From Streptococcus cristatus (GTDB lineage Bacteria; Bacillota; Bacilli; Lactobacillales; Streptococcaceae), in NCBI RefSeq assembly GCF_008369405.1, contig NZ_VSJJ01000001.1:1-60521 (forward strand): a stretch of DNA of 60,521 bases, written 5' to 3'. Of this stretch, positions 29,728-39,666 are shown piece after piece. Under the pieces are notes generated by a model. It saw nothing but the letters and a program-made list of their open reading frames with translations. It searched no databases and was not told the DNA's origin. Each line of letters begins with the position of its first letter. Position 1 is the stretch's first letter. Made by a program: the position numbers and the translations under genes.

Positions 29728-30216
29728 GTGAAACATAAAATTAAAGAAAAGGCTGAATTTCCTATTCGGCAGTATGCTATCGGGCTTTTCCTCGTCCTCA
29801 CGGCGCTTGTTTTTTCATTTTTTACAGTTTTGCATCTTGCTATGGAACCGCGGCGGTCAGCGATGGAGGGATCTATAAAAGTCGCTAAGGAATATGCAGA
29901 CTTGGAAACGCTAGCTAGTTTTTCTATTTACAATGGCAAAGAGTCCTACTATAGCTTGATTGGAAAAAATAGAAAAAAAGTGGAAGAAGCCATTCTGATT
30001 TCCCAAGATTCTAACAAAATTTATGTGTATCAATTGCAAGATGGGATTAGTCAGGCGGAGGCGGAGCAGCTGGCCAAGGATAATGGAGCGACCTCTATTG
30101 ATAAGACCACTTTTGGTTATTTAGACGGACAGCCTGTTTGGGAAATTAAGTCTGGAAGCACTTATTATAATATCGGATTTGAAAGCAAGACATTGCTCAG
30201 CAAGGAGGGGCTATGA
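29728..30216 (+). CDS. YpmB-like membrane-anchored protein (DUF5590)
   Basis: A 162-residue protein with one N-terminal transmembrane segment (about 17-38) and a small PepSY-like extracytoplasmic domain. Its position before aspB and asnS is the same as ypmB in Bacillus, which supports orthology. The start is GTG; the -10 box ends six bases upstream and no Shine-Dalgarno is possible. It overlaps aspB by four bases. Function unknown. Confidence 0.8.
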   Translation: MKHKIKEKAEFPIRQYAIGLFLVLTALVFSFFTVLHLAMEPRRSAMEGSIKVAKEYADLETLASFSIYNGKESYYSLIGKNRKKVEEAILISQDSNKIYVYQLQDGISQAEAEQLAKDNGATSIDKTTFGYLDGQPVWEIKSGSTYYNIGFESKTLLSKEGL

Positions 30217-31391
30217 AATTATCCAATCGTGTTTTAAATATGGAAGAAAGTGTGACCTTGGCGGCGGCAGCCAGAGCGAAAGCTTTAAAGGCTGAAGGCA
30301 GAGATATCCTTTCTTTGACCTTGGGAGAACCAGATTTTCCGACCCCTAAGAATATCCAGCAAGCGGCGATTGCAGCGATTGAAGATGGCAGAGCTAGTTT
30401 TTATACGGTAACAAGTGGCCTACCTGAGCTGAAAGCAGCGGTTGTAGACTATTTTGCCAAGTATTATGGCTATGAGATTCAGGCAAATCAAGTAACAGTA
30501 GCAACGGGTGCTAAGTTCACTCTATACACCTTCTTTATGAGCGTGATTGATCCAGAGGATGAAGTCATCATTCCGACGCCTTATTGGGTCAGCTATGCCG
30601 ATCAGATCTTGATGGCTGAAGGAAAGCCTGTTTTTGCTCAAGCGACAGAGGAAAACAACTTTAAGGTGACAGTTGCCCAGCTGGAAGCCGTCCGCACTGA
30701 GAAGACCAAGGTCTTGGTTCTGAACTCGCCGTCTAATCCGACTGGTATGATTTATACAGCAGAAGAGCTGCTAGCTATCGGAAACTGGGCTGTTGAGCAT
30801 GATATCCTAATCTTAGCTGACGATATTTATGGTCGTTTAGTCTATAATGGTAATAAATTTACGCCGATTTCCAGTCTGTCAGAGGAAATTCGCAAGCAAA
30901 CGGTTGTCATTAATGGGGTTTCTAAGAGCTACTCTATGACGGGTTGGCGGATTGGCTATGCAGTAGGTGAGCCTGAGATTATCTCAGCCATGAGCAAGGT
31001 TGCAGGGCAAACGACTTCTAATCCAACAGCGGTGGCGCAATATGCAGCCATTGAGGCCTTGACGGGCAGTCAGGATACGGTCGAAAATATGAGATTGGCC
31101 TTTGAAGAACGCCTGAATACTATTTATCCTTTGCTGGCTCAAGTGCCTGGTTTTGAAGTCGTCAAACCTCAGGGAGCCTTCTATCTCTTCCCGAATGTTA
31201 AAAAAGCGATGGAAATGAAAGGCTATACCGATGTTACAGCCTTTACCACAGCAATTTTAGAAGAAGTAGGTGTGGCTCTAGTGACAGGAGACGGGTTTGG
31301 TGCGCCAGAAAATGTCCGCCTCAGCTATGCGACTGACATGGATACCTTGAAAGAAGCGGTTCAACGTCTCAAGGATTTCATGGAGAAGTAA
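30213..31391 (+). CDS. aspB: PLP-dependent aspartate aminotransferase
   Basis: A 392-residue class I aminotransferase of the aspartate Ib type. The PLP lysine is Lys238 in GVSKSYSMTGWR; the substrate and cofactor residues are visible in NSPSNPTG and ADDIYG. It interconverts aspartate and oxaloacetate using glutamate. It is coupled to ypmB by a four-base overlap, and AAGGAGGGG precedes the ATG. The order ypmB-aspB-asnS is ancient in Firmicutes. Confidence 0.93.
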   Translation: MKLSNRVLNMEESVTLAAAARAKALKAEGRDILSLTLGEPDFPTPKNIQQAAIAAIEDGRASFYTVTSGLPELKAAVVDYFAKYYGYEIQANQVTVATGAKFTLYTFFMSVIDPEDEVIIPTPYWVSYADQILMAEGKPVFAQATEENNFKVTVAQLEAVRTEKTKVLVLNSPSNPTGMIYTAEELLAIGNWAVEHDILILADDIYGRLVYNGNKFTPISSLSEEIRKQTVVINGVSKSYSMTGWRIGYAVGEPEIISAMSKVAGQTTSNPTAVAQYAAIEALTGSQDTVENMRLAFEERLNTIYPLLAQVPGFEVVKPQGAFYLFPNVKKAMEMKGYTDVTAFTTAILEEVGVALVTGDGFGAPENVRLSYATDMDTLKEAVQRLKDFMEK

Positions 31392-31393
31392 GG

Positions 31394-31759
31394 ATGATTG
31401 ATCATTTTGAGATTAAAGTAAGGAATCTGCAAGTTTCAAAAGATTTCTATACAAGCTTTCTTGCTCCACTTGGTTACAAATTAGCTTATAGAAGTCCTTC
31501 GCTACTTAGTTTTGTTGCAGCCAACAGTCCTCATCCTGGTGGAGATTTTTGGTTAGGGAAGGGGGAGCAGTCTCCAGTCCACTTTGCTTTTTTGGCAGAA
31601 GACCATGAGCAAGTTCAGGATTGCTATGAAGCCGGTTTAAAGGCAGGAGGAAAAAACAATGGCGCCCCTGATTATAGGAGTGACCATCTTCCTTATTATG
31701 CAGCTTTTATTCTAGATCCAGATGGAAATAATGTCGAAGTAGTTTGTCACAAAAAATAA
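31394..31759 (+). CDS. VOC family protein
   Basis: A 121-residue vicinal-oxygen-chelate (glyoxalase/bleomycin-resistance fold) protein with the first beta-alpha unit MIDHFEIKVRNLQVSKDFY and the C-terminal YYAAFILDPDGNNVEVV containing the usual Glu ligand. The substrate is unknown. It begins two bases after aspB and is inserted into the conserved aspB-asnS pair. A decayed relative lies at 27100-27336. Confidence 0.85.
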   Translation: MIDHFEIKVRNLQVSKDFYTSFLAPLGYKLAYRSPSLLSFVAANSPHPGGDFWLGKGEQSPVHFAFLAEDHEQVQDCYEAGLKAGGKNNGAPDYRSDHLPYYAAFILDPDGNNVEVVCHKK

Positions 31760-31780
31760 AAATAGAAAAGAGAAAAAAAC

Positions 31781-33127
31781 GTGTCGAAGAAAAATGTAAC
31801 AATTATTGATGTAAAAAATCATGTTGGTGAAGAAGTGACCATCGGTGCTTGGGTAGCCAACAAGTCAGGAAAAGGGAAAATTGCTTTTTTGCAGTTGCGC
31901 GATGGCTCAGCCTTTTTCCAAGGTGTAGCCTTTAAACCTAACTTTATTGAGAAATTTGGCGAAGAAGTAGGACTTGAAAAGTTTGATACTATCAAACGCT
32001 TGAGCCAAGAAACGTCTGTTTATGTGACAGGGATTGTCAAGGAAGACGAGCGCTCAAAATTTGGCTACGAGCTGGACATTACAGATATCGAAATCATCGG
32101 TGAGTCAAATGACTATCCAATCACGCCGAAAGAACACGGAACTGACTTCCTCATGGACAACCGTCACTTGTGGCTGCGTTCTCGCAAGCAAGTGGCTATG
32201 ATGCAAATCCGTAATGCTATTATCTATGCGACTTATGAGTTTTTTGATAGAAATGGCTTTATCAAGTTTGACAGTCCAATCTTGTCAGGAAATGCAGCGG
32301 AGGATTCAACTGAGCTCTTTGAAACAGACTACTTTGGAACTCCAGCTTACTTGAGCCAATCTGGTCAGCTTTATCTGGAAGCAGGTGCTATGGCTCTTGG
32401 TCGTGTCTTTGACTTTGGTCCTGTATTCCGTGCTGAAAAATCAAAAACCCGTCGTCACTTGACAGAGTTCTGGATGATGGATGCGGAGTATAATTTTGTT
32501 ACTCACGATGAGTCACTCGACTTGCAGGAAGCTTATGTCAAAGCCTTGATTCAAGGTGTATTGGACCGTGCTCCTCAAGCTTTGGAAACATTGGAACGTG
32601 ATGTAGAACTCTTGAAACGCTATGTTGCTGAGCCGTTCAAGCGTGTTACCTATGATGAAGCGATTGACCTCTTGCAAGCGCATGAAAATGATGAAGACGC
32701 AGATTACGAACATCTTGAGCATGGCGATGACTTTGGTTCACCGCATGAAACATGGATTTCAAACCACTTTGGTGTACCAACATTTGTTGTGAACTACCCA
32801 GCAGCTATCAAGGCTTTCTATATGAAACCAGTTCCTGGAAATCCAGATCGCGTCCTTTGTGCGGACCTACTGGCACCAGAAGGCTATGGCGAAATCATCG
32901 GTGGCTCTATGCGTGAGGAAGACTACGATGCCCTCGTTGCTAAGATGAATGAGCTTGGTATGGACACAACAGAATATGAATTCTACTTGGATCTTCGTAA
33001 GTATGGATCTGTTCCACACGGTGGATTTGGTATCGGTATCGAGCGTATGGTAACCTTTGTAGCAGGTACCAAGCATATCCGTGAAGCCATTCCATTCCCT
33101 CGTATGCTGCACCGTATTAAACCTTAA
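31781..33127 (+). CDS. asnS: asparaginyl-tRNA synthetase
   Basis: A 448-residue class IIb synthetase: N-terminal OB-fold anticodon-binding domain (about 15-110), then a catalytic domain with motif 2 ([22 protein letters not shown]) and motif 3 ([10 protein letters not shown]). The start is GTG at 31781, with only a weak purine-rich AAAAGAG upstream. It charges tRNA-Asn directly. A terminator follows. Confidence 0.96.
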   Translation: MSKKNVTIIDVKNHVGEEVTIGAWVANKSGKGKIAFLQLRDGSAFFQGVAFKPNFIEKFGEEVGLEKFDTIKRLSQETSVYVTGIVKEDERSKFGYELDITDIEIIGESNDYPITPKEHGTDFLMDNRHLWLRSRKQVAMMQIRNAIIYATYEFFDRNGFIKFDSPILSGNAAEDSTELFETDYFGTPAYLSQSGQLYLEAGAMALGRVFDFGPVFRAEKSKTRRHLTEFWMMDAEYNFVTHDESLDLQEAYVKALIQGVLDRAPQALETLERDVELLKRYVAEPFKRVTYDEAIDLLQAHENDEDADYEHLEHGDDFGSPHETWISNHFGVPTFVVNYPAAIKAFYMKPVPGNPDRVLCADLLAPEGYGEIIGGSMREEDYDALVAKMNELGMDTTEYEFYLDLRKYGSVPHGGFGIGIERMVTFVAGTKHIREAIPFPRMLHRIKP

Positions 33128-33137
33128 AACGAATCAA

Positions 33138-33157
33138 ACGCCCATGTGGCGTTTTTT
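33138..33157 (+). terminator. asnS terminator
   Basis: Stem ACGCC/GGCGT, loop CATGT or similar, followed by TTTTT. Confidence 0.75.
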
Positions 33158-33200
33158 CAAAGCACTAGAAAGATGAGGTGGAGGTCATGTAAACAGCGGA

Positions 33201-33242
33201 TTAACAAGTGACAAAGGATAGAAATTAGAAAACACTTGTTAA
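33201..33242. promoter_or_regulatory. inverted repeat abutting the MFS ribosome binding site
   Basis: Perfect 10-bp arms TTAACAAGTG (33201-33210) and CACTTGTTAA (33233-33242) with a 22-base loop. The last two bases run into the AAAGGAG Shine-Dalgarno of the MFS gene. It could be a repressor operator or an RNA hairpin that limits translation. Confidence 0.5.
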
Positions 33243-33252
33243 AGGAGAAAAT

Positions 33253-34440
33253 ATGTTTAAAAGAAGTTATCGGAAAAATATCGGTCTTATGGCCGGAGTA
33301 GAATTCTTTGCCTTTCTAGGCATTACTAGTTTTTGGATTTTGTTTCTAAGTCAAAACGGCATGTCCCTTTGGCAGATTGGGCTTTTAGAAAGTATTTTTC
33401 ATGCGACTAGCCTTATTTGTGAAATTCCTTCCGGGATGTTGGCGGATCGCTTTTCCTACAAGACCAATCTTTATCTGAGCCGGATAGCTGGGATTGTGTC
33501 TTCTGTTCTCATGTTGGCGGGGCAGGGGAACTTTTGGGTTTATGCACTAGCTATGGTGATTAGTGCTTGGTCCTATAATTTTGATTCGGGGACAAGTGCG
33601 GCCATGGTTTATGATTCTTCTGTAGAGGCTGGACTCAAGGAACGTTACTTATCCATCTCCAGTTTTATGTCTGGAGTGGCTGAAGCGACCCGGTCTTTGG
33701 GAACGGTCTGGGCTGGATTTTTTGTCCATGGACAATTGCATCTGACCTACTATATCATGATTGGCACCTCTATCATCGTTCTTTTCTTGACTTGGATGTT
33801 GAAGGAGCCAAGTGTCAAAGCAGAGAAAGCAGAACGTCTGACCATGAAAAAGATTATCTGGGCTGTCAAAGAGGAATTGCAAAGAAATCCTAGTCTTTTT
33901 ATCTGGATGATTCTTTCCCAAATCATCGGAACACTGATGTGCATGTTTTATTTTTATTATCAAAATCAATTGCCTGACTTAAAAGATTGGCAGATTTCGG
34001 CAGTTATGCTGCTTGGCAGTGCTTTGAATATCTTGGCGGTCTATCTAGCAAGCAGGATTGGAAAGAAGTGGCCAGCATTAAAAATTTTTCCACTGGTAGT
34101 TCTTCTAACAGGAGTGACCTACCTGCTGTCCTATTTTGGAACGCCAATCATCTATATCTTGGTTTATCTAATCAGCAACGCCTTGTATGCTCTTTTCCAG
34201 CCGATTTTTGACAATGATTTGCAAAAGCAGCTGCCAAGTGAAGTGCGGGCGACCATGCTCAGTGTCTACTCTATGATGTTCAGCCTGAGTATGGTTATCA
34301 TTTTCCCTCTGACAGGCTGGTTGATTGATTACTTTGGCTTTGACTGGACTTTTATAGTTTTAGGCGGCTTCTTATTAGCAACGACACCATTTTTGCATAT
34401 GGGTCTAAAGAAAATAAGCCAGAACTTACAAGAAGTCTAA
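33253..34440 (+). CDS. MFS transporter
   Basis: A 395-residue major facilitator with about twelve helices and the conserved loop 2-3 motif GMLADRFSYK. It resembles streptococcal drug-efflux-type MFS proteins, but the substrate cannot be deduced. AAAGGAG precedes the ATG. It forms a single-gene unit, possibly controlled by the inverted repeat just upstream. Confidence 0.85.
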   Translation: MFKRSYRKNIGLMAGVEFFAFLGITSFWILFLSQNGMSLWQIGLLESIFHATSLICEIPSGMLADRFSYKTNLYLSRIAGIVSSVLMLAGQGNFWVYALAMVISAWSYNFDSGTSAAMVYDSSVEAGLKERYLSISSFMSGVAEATRSLGTVWAGFFVHGQLHLTYYIMIGTSIIVLFLTWMLKEPSVKAEKAERLTMKKIIWAVKEELQRNPSLFIWMILSQIIGTLMCMFYFYYQNQLPDLKDWQISAVMLLGSALNILAVYLASRIGKKWPALKIFPLVVLLTGVTYLLSYFGTPIIYILVYLISNALYALFQPIFDNDLQKQLPSEVRATMLSVYSMMFSLSMVIIFPLTGWLIDYFGFDWTFIVLGGFLLATTPFLHMGLKKISQNLQEV

Positions 34441-34536
34441 GATTAATGTTCTCTTTCTGCTGGTCAGAAGGAGAATATTTTTTACCCTTTGAAAATTATG
34501 GTAAAATAAATACAGTTTAACGGAGAAGTAAGCAGT

Positions 34537-36279
34537 ATGAAAGATTTATTGAAATATTTCAAGGGCTATATCAGGGAGTCTTTGCTGGGGCCCTTGTTCA
34601 AGCTTTTGGAAGCCTGTTTTGAACTCTTGGTTCCGCTTTTGATTGCGGGGATTGTGGATGAGACCATTCCTAGACACGACAGCTCGCATCTCTACTGGAT
34701 GGTTTTTCTTTTGATGGGCTTGGCTGCGCTGGGTGTGGTGGTAGCAGTGGTGGCTCAGTATTATTCGTCAAAGGCGGCAGTGGGCTTTACCCGCCAGATG
34801 ACAGGTGATCTCTACCAGAAGATTCTGCGCTTGCCCAAAGCCAGTCGGGATGAGCTGACGACTTCTAGCTTAGTGACTCGGCTGACGAGCGACACCTATC
34901 AGATCCAGACGGGAATCAATCAATTTCTTCGTCTCTTTCTGCGGGCGCCCATCATTGTTTTTGGCTCCATCATCATTGCCTTTACTATCAGTCCGGTCAT
35001 TACCTTGTGGTTCTTACTCATGGTGGCAATTTTAACGGCTATTATCGTCCTCATGTCTCGTCTGATGAATCCTCTCTATGCCAAAATTCGCCAGCTGACA
35101 GACCAACTGGTCAATCTGACGCGTGAGCAACTGCAGGGCATGAGGGTTATACGAGCTTTCGGTCAGACCCAGCGCGAGGTTCAGACCTTTCGCAATCGCA
35201 ACGAGCTCTATAAAACTTGGCAAATCAGGACTGGAGCTCTGGCTAGTCTGATTAGTCCACTGACCTTTCTCACGGTCAATGCTACTCTGATTGCTGTGAT
35301 TTGGCAGGGGAATTCTTTTATTGGCAAGGGCTTGCTGACCCAGGGGATGCTAGTGGCCTTGGTCAATTATTTATTGCAAATTTTAGTGGAATTGCTCAAG
35401 TTGGCTATGCTAGTCAACTCACTCAATCAAAGCTATATCAGTGCAGGCCGCATTAGTCAGGTCTTCGAGCAAGCAGAAGAAGATGTCCTGCAGGAATTAG
35501 TGCAGGAAACAGCTTTGCCGAATCAAGCCATTAAAGTCCAGCAGGTCAGCTTTTCCTATCCAAATGCAGCTAGTCCAGCTTTGACTGGTCTGACTTTTGA
35601 TTTGAAAAGAGGTCAGACTTTAGGTGTTATTGGCGGAACAGGATCAGGGAAGTCTACTCTGGTTCAGCTGCTGGCTCATCTCTATCCAGTTGCTGCTGGT
35701 CAGTTGACCATCTTTTCCCAAGGACGCAGCCCTAAAAATTTGAGCGAATGGCGGTCTTGGATTAGTCTGGTGCCTCAGAAGGCGGAGCTTTTTCAAGGAA
35801 CTGTTCGCTCCAATCTGACTTTAGGACTGTCAACCAAGCCAACAGACGCAGACTTGTGGCAGGCTTTAGAGATTGCTCAAGCGGCGGACTTTGTATCTCA
35901 GAAGGAAGGTGGCTTGGATGCGACTGTAGAGGCCTTTGGCCGGAATTTTTCTGGCGGTCAGCGTCAGCGTTTAACCATTGCCAGAGCTGTCTTGCGGAGG
36001 ACACCTTTCTTGGTTTTAGATGATGCGACCTCAGCTCTGGACTATCTGACAGAGGCAAGACTCTTGCAGGCTATTAAGAATGAATTGACAGAGACTAGTC
36101 TAGTCTTGATCTCTCAGCGGACCAATAGCTTGCGCTCAGCGGATCAAATCTTAGTGCTGGATAAGGGAGAACAAGTGCCTCTTGGTCGCCATGAGGAACT
36201 CTTAGTCAGCTCTGCCATTTACCGAGAAATCCATCACTCACAGCATAGTCAAGGAGAGGAGGACAAGCATGAAGCATAA
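34537..36279 (+). CDS. heterodimeric ABC exporter, half with the degenerate ATPase site
   Basis: A 580-residue half-transporter: six-helix exporter domain (about 1-310) then nucleotide-binding domain. Walker A is GGTGSGKST and the signature is the normal FSGGQ. The Walker B glutamate is replaced by aspartate (LVLDDATSALD), and the switch histidine is replaced (ISQRTNSL in place of the usual AHR). Such a half hydrolyses ATP poorly and pairs with a competent partner, here the next gene, which it overlaps by 11 bases. CGGAGAAG precedes the ATG. Substrate unknown; drug or peptide export is likely from the family. Confidence 0.9.
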   Translation: MKDLLKYFKGYIRESLLGPLFKLLEACFELLVPLLIAGIVDETIPRHDSSHLYWMVFLLMGLAALGVVVAVVAQYYSSKAAVGFTRQMTGDLYQKILRLPKASRDELTTSSLVTRLTSDTYQIQTGINQFLRLFLRAPIIVFGSIIIAFTISPVITLWFLLMVAILTAIIVLMSRLMNPLYAKIRQLTDQLVNLTREQLQGMRVIRAFGQTQREVQTFRNRNELYKTWQIRTGALASLISPLTFLTVNATLIAVIWQGNSFIGKGLLTQGMLVALVNYLLQILVELLKLAMLVNSLNQSYISAGRISQVFEQAEEDVLQELVQETALPNQAIKVQQVSFSYPNAASPALTGLTFDLKRGQTLGVIGGTGSGKSTLVQLLAHLYPVAAGQLTIFSQGRSPKNLSEWRSWISLVPQKAELFQGTVRSNLTLGLSTKPTDADLWQALEIAQAADFVSQKEGGLDATVEAFGRNFSGGQRQRLTIARAVLRRTPFLVLDDATSALDYLTEARLLQAIKNELTETSLVLISQRTNSLRSADQILVLDKGEQVPLGRHEELLVSSAIYREIHHSQHSQGEEDKHEA

Positions 36280-38005
36280 GACATCATCTAGCAGCTTGAG
36301 GCGCTTGACTCGAGATTTGCTGCAGGCGCGCTGGCTCTTTCTCCTAGCTAGTCTGGGAACGGTTGCTCAAGTAGCTCTGACTGTTCTTCTACCAGTTTTA
36401 ATCGGGAATGCGGTTGATAGTGTTCTTCTTCCTCAAGCGGAGCAACATTTGATGCCGATTTTGGGCCAGATGTTGTTGGTCATCTTAGCCAATACGCTGA
36501 TTCAGTGGCTCAATCCCTTGCTCTATAATCAGCTGGTCTATCGCTACAGCCAGCAGCTCCGACAGGGTGTTATCAAGAAAGTTCACTATCTGCCTTTGGC
36601 TTACCTGGACCGGCAGGGAACTGGCGACTTGGTTAGTCGGGTGACGACAGATTTGGAGCAGCTCAGCAATGGCCTACTTATGGTTTTTAATCAATTTTTT
36701 GTGGGTTTGCTGACAATTTTAGTGACCATTATTAGCATGGCCAGATTGGACTTTTTCCTCCTGTTTTTGGTCTTGCTTTTGACGCCCCTTTCTCTCTTCT
36801 TGGCTCGCTTTATTGCTAGAAAGAGTTTTAGCTTTTTCCAAAGACAGACGGAAGCGAGAGGGGCACAGACCCAGCTGATTGAGGAAAGTCTGACCCAGGA
36901 AAGTCTGATACAGGCTTTTAATGCTCAAGAGCAGTTTGATACAGCTTTTACTCGCAGCAATCAAACCTATGCGGACTATTCTCAGGCGGCTATTTTCTAT
37001 TCTTCGACGGTCAATCCTTCGACTCGTTTTATCAATGCCCTGATCTATGCTTTGATTGTAGGCTTTGGGGCTGTCCGAATCATTCAGGGAACAGGCTTTA
37101 CGGTTGGGCAGCTAGTGACTTTCCTCAACTATGTCAACCAGTACACCAAGCCTTTCAATGATATATCGTCAGTCATGTCGGAATTGCAGAGCGCTTTAGC
37201 TTGTGCAGAGCGGATTTACAGCGTTTTGGACCAAGAAGAAATAGCAGAGCCCGGCCAGGAAATTCTTCAGTCTGAAGATGTAAAAGGACAGATTAGTTTT
37301 GAGCATGTGGCTTTTGGCTATGAGCCTGGCAAAGAGCTGATTCAGGATTTGAATATAAGGATTCCAGCAGCTAGCAAGGTCGCCATTGTCGGGCCGACTG
37401 GTGCTGGCAAGTCAACCCTGATTAATCTCCTCATGCGCTTTTACAATGTTGATAGTGGTCTTATTTCGCTAGACGGTACTCCCATAACGCATTACACTAG
37501 AGCCTCTTATCGTCAGCAGTTTGGCATGGTACTGCAAGAGACTTGGCTCAAGACGGCGACTATTCACGACAACATAGCTTTTGGCCGGCCAGACGCCAGC
37601 CGAGAAGAGGTCATTGCAGCTGCAAAGGCGGCCAACGCTCATTTCTTTATCCAGCAGCTGCCTCAGGGGTACGACACCTATCTAGCGGATGCTGGGGACT
37701 CCCTGTCTCAAGGTCAGCGGCAGCTCTTGACCATTGCGCGGGTCTTCCTGGCTGTTCCGAAAATCCTAATCTTGGATGAGGCGACTTCCTCAATCGATAC
37801 CCGGACAGAAGTCTTGATTCAGGAGGCTTTCAGCAAGCTCATGGTGGGACGGACTAGCTTTATCATCGCCCATCGCCTGTCCACAATTCAAAATGCTGAC
37901 ATCATCCTCGTTATGGTAGATGGTAATATCGTCGAACATGGGAATCATCAGGAGCTCATGGCAGCCAGAGGTATTTATTACCAAATGCAGACGGCGCAGG
38001 AGTAG
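36269..38005 (+). CDS. heterodimeric ABC exporter, catalytic half
   Basis: A 578-residue half-transporter with six membrane helices followed by an ATPase domain carrying an intact Walker A (GPTGAGKST), Walker B (ILILDEATSSID) and switch histidine (IIAHRLSTIQ). Its own signature is altered to LSQGQ. Together with the preceding protein this makes one canonical and one degenerate ATP site, the pattern of BmrCD- or TM287/288-type exporters. It ends before a bidirectional terminator. Confidence 0.9.
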   Translation: MKHKTSSSSLRRLTRDLLQARWLFLLASLGTVAQVALTVLLPVLIGNAVDSVLLPQAEQHLMPILGQMLLVILANTLIQWLNPLLYNQLVYRYSQQLRQGVIKKVHYLPLAYLDRQGTGDLVSRVTTDLEQLSNGLLMVFNQFFVGLLTILVTIISMARLDFFLLFLVLLLTPLSLFLARFIARKSFSFFQRQTEARGAQTQLIEESLTQESLIQAFNAQEQFDTAFTRSNQTYADYSQAAIFYSSTVNPSTRFINALIYALIVGFGAVRIIQGTGFTVGQLVTFLNYVNQYTKPFNDISSVMSELQSALACAERIYSVLDQEEIAEPGQEILQSEDVKGQISFEHVAFGYEPGKELIQDLNIRIPAASKVAIVGPTGAGKSTLINLLMRFYNVDSGLISLDGTPITHYTRASYRQQFGMVLQETWLKTATIHDNIAFGRPDASREEVIAAAKAANAHFFIQQLPQGYDTYLADAGDSLSQGQRQLLTIARVFLAVPKILILDEATSSIDTRTEVLIQEAFSKLMVGRTSFIIAHRLSTIQNADIILVMVDGNIVEHGNHQELMAARGIYYQMQTAQE

Positions 38006-38051
38006 AAGGTGAGCTTTATTAAAGCTCACAGATTGAAACTAAACAAAACGA

Positions 38052-38079
38052 AAAGAGTTGGAATTTCCAACTCTTTTTG
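38052..38079. terminator. bidirectional terminator
   Basis: Stem AAAGAGTTGG/CCAACTCTTT with a short loop and T-runs on both strands, between the converging ABC exporter and ABC-F genes. Confidence 0.8.
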
Positions 38080-38080
38080 C

Positions 38081-39607
38081 TTATAGCTCAACTTCCTCCA
38101 ACCCTGTTTCTGTCAGTTTATAAATCTTCTGGCAGACTTCTTTGAGAAAGATACGGTCATGGGAGACAGAGATAATGGCGCCGGGATAGGTGGCTAAGAG
38201 TTGACGAACCTGAGGCTGAGAGATGGGAGAAAAGTTGCGGGTTGGCTCATCTAGAAGGAGGACATTGGGGCGGTCTAGGACAATTTTGAGCAGGAGGAGC
38301 TTGGCTTTTTGACCGCCAGAAAGCTGTCCAATCGGGTGACGTGCCTCGTCGCGCGTGAACTGGAGACTGGCTAGATGCGTCAGGATTTTCTCTTCCTGAG
38401 CCTTGTCGCCAGAGGGGGCCAGAAAGTCCAAAGGAGAGCTTTCGTCATCCAACAAGTCGCCATAGTGCTGGGGCATATAGCCTACTCGCAGATCTGTCCG
38501 CTCACGCAGAATCTTCCATAGTTCCTTAAGTAGAGTGGATTTGCCTGCACCATTGGCGCCAATCAGTCCGATTTTCTCCTGACCGCAGACTTCCAGAGTC
38601 AGGTTCTCCGCCAGTTGTCGTTCGTCTGCTTCCAGTTTCATTCCTTCTAATTTGAGGATTCTTTTGGTCAATGGCAGAGCTTCTATGTTTGAGAAGTGAA
38701 GGCTGATGGCATCTTCCTGTGTCGGGATTTCGGTCATTTCAGCACCTGCCTTTTCAAATCGTTTGCCCTGCGAGAGAACATTTTTCATCTTCTTGGCCAC
38801 CAATCGACCTGCAGTAGCGTCATGGGTGTTTCGCAAAGTATGTTCCACACTCTGCTTAACCCGTTGGTGTTTTTCCATGGTCTTAGCGTGTTCTTCCCGT
38901 TCTTTCCGTGCCAGTTGACCTTGTTTTTCAAAGGCCTCCTGACGCTGATGTCGGTAATTTTCATAGTCCAGACTCTTGACGCTGGTTCTAGCCTCCTGCT
39001 TCTTTTTGATTCGTTCCAGATGAACAATCTTGGTCGCAGCTTGAGCAAGAAAGTGCTCGTCGTGAGAGACGAAAAGGACCGTTCTCTGGCTGTGGCTGAT
39101 AAAGTTTTCCAGCCAAGTCAGAGTTTCGAGATCGAGGTCATTAGAGGGCTCGTCAAGAAAGAGAATGTCCCAATCACTGGCTAGTTTCTTGATGAGCTGA
39201 ACCTTAAGCTTTTCTCCTCCAGATAGACTAGATAGCTGCTGTTGACTGGCAAAACGCTGGCTGTCAAAGTTGAGCTCTCCAGCATAGCGGTAGAGCTTAG
39301 CATAGTCCAGCTCGGTCTCAAAATCAGCAAAGAAATAGTCATTTAGCGTCAGTTGGGCATCCTCTGAAGGCAGCTGCTGGGGCAGGTAGACAGCAGCAGT
39401 ATAGGACTTGCCAATCTGTCCGCTGTAGCTGGCATAGGAGCTGACAAGTCGCTCGTCTAGCAGGAGCTTGAGCAGGGTGGACTTGCCATTGCCCTCCTCA
39501 CCGATAATAGCGACCTTGTCTCCTTGATTGATGGTCAGTGTCAGATCTTTGACCAGCTCCTTCAGGTCTTTTAAGTGGGTGATGGTTAGATTTCTTATTT
39601 GCAGCAT
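38081..39607 (-). CDS. ABC-F family ATPase (possible antibiotic-resistance or translation factor)
   Basis: A 508-residue protein with two ABC ATPase domains and no membrane helices. Domain 1 has Walker A GEEGNGKST and signature LSGGEK; a charged linker (about 190-300) acts as the P-site-reaching arm; domain 2 has GANGAGKST, LSGGQK and LLLDEPTRN. ABC-F proteins bind the ribosome; the Lsa/Msr/Vml group protects it from antibiotics. The long leader with a terminator hairpin upstream supports antibiotic-induced attenuation, though resistance is not proven by sequence. AAAGGAGA precedes the start. Confidence 0.85.
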   Translation of the reverse strand: MLQIRNLTITHLKDLKELVKDLTLTINQGDKVAIIGEEGNGKSTLLKLLLDERLVSSYASYSGQIGKSYTAAVYLPQQLPSEDAQLTLNDYFFADFETELDYAKLYRYAGELNFDSQRFASQQQLSSLSGGEKLKVQLIKKLASDWDILFLDEPSNDLDLETLTWLENFISHSQRTVLFVSHDEHFLAQAATKIVHLERIKKKQEARTSVKSLDYENYRHQRQEAFEKQGQLARKEREEHAKTMEKHQRVKQSVEHTLRNTHDATAGRLVAKKMKNVLSQGKRFEKAGAEMTEIPTQEDAISLHFSNIEALPLTKRILKLEGMKLEADERQLAENLTLEVCGQEKIGLIGANGAGKSTLLKELWKILRERTDLRVGYMPQHYGDLLDDESSPLDFLAPSGDKAQEEKILTHLASLQFTRDEARHPIGQLSGGQKAKLLLLKIVLDRPNVLLLDEPTRNFSPISQPQVRQLLATYPGAIISVSHDRIFLKEVCQKIYKLTETGLEEVEL

Positions 39608-39626
39608 AGATATCTCCTTTATTTTT

Positions 39627-39666
39627 TAAAACAAAATACAGCCCTGCTTTATTTAGCAGAGCTGTT
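39627..39666 (-). promoter_or_regulatory. attenuator hairpin in the ABC-F leader
   Basis: On the minus strand a 10-bp stem CAGCTCTGCT/AGCAGGGCTG (39655-39665 and 39638-39648) with loop AAATAA is followed by ATTTTGTTTT. It lies only about 20 bases before the ABC-F start, so it should cut transcription unless remodelled. Confidence 0.7.
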
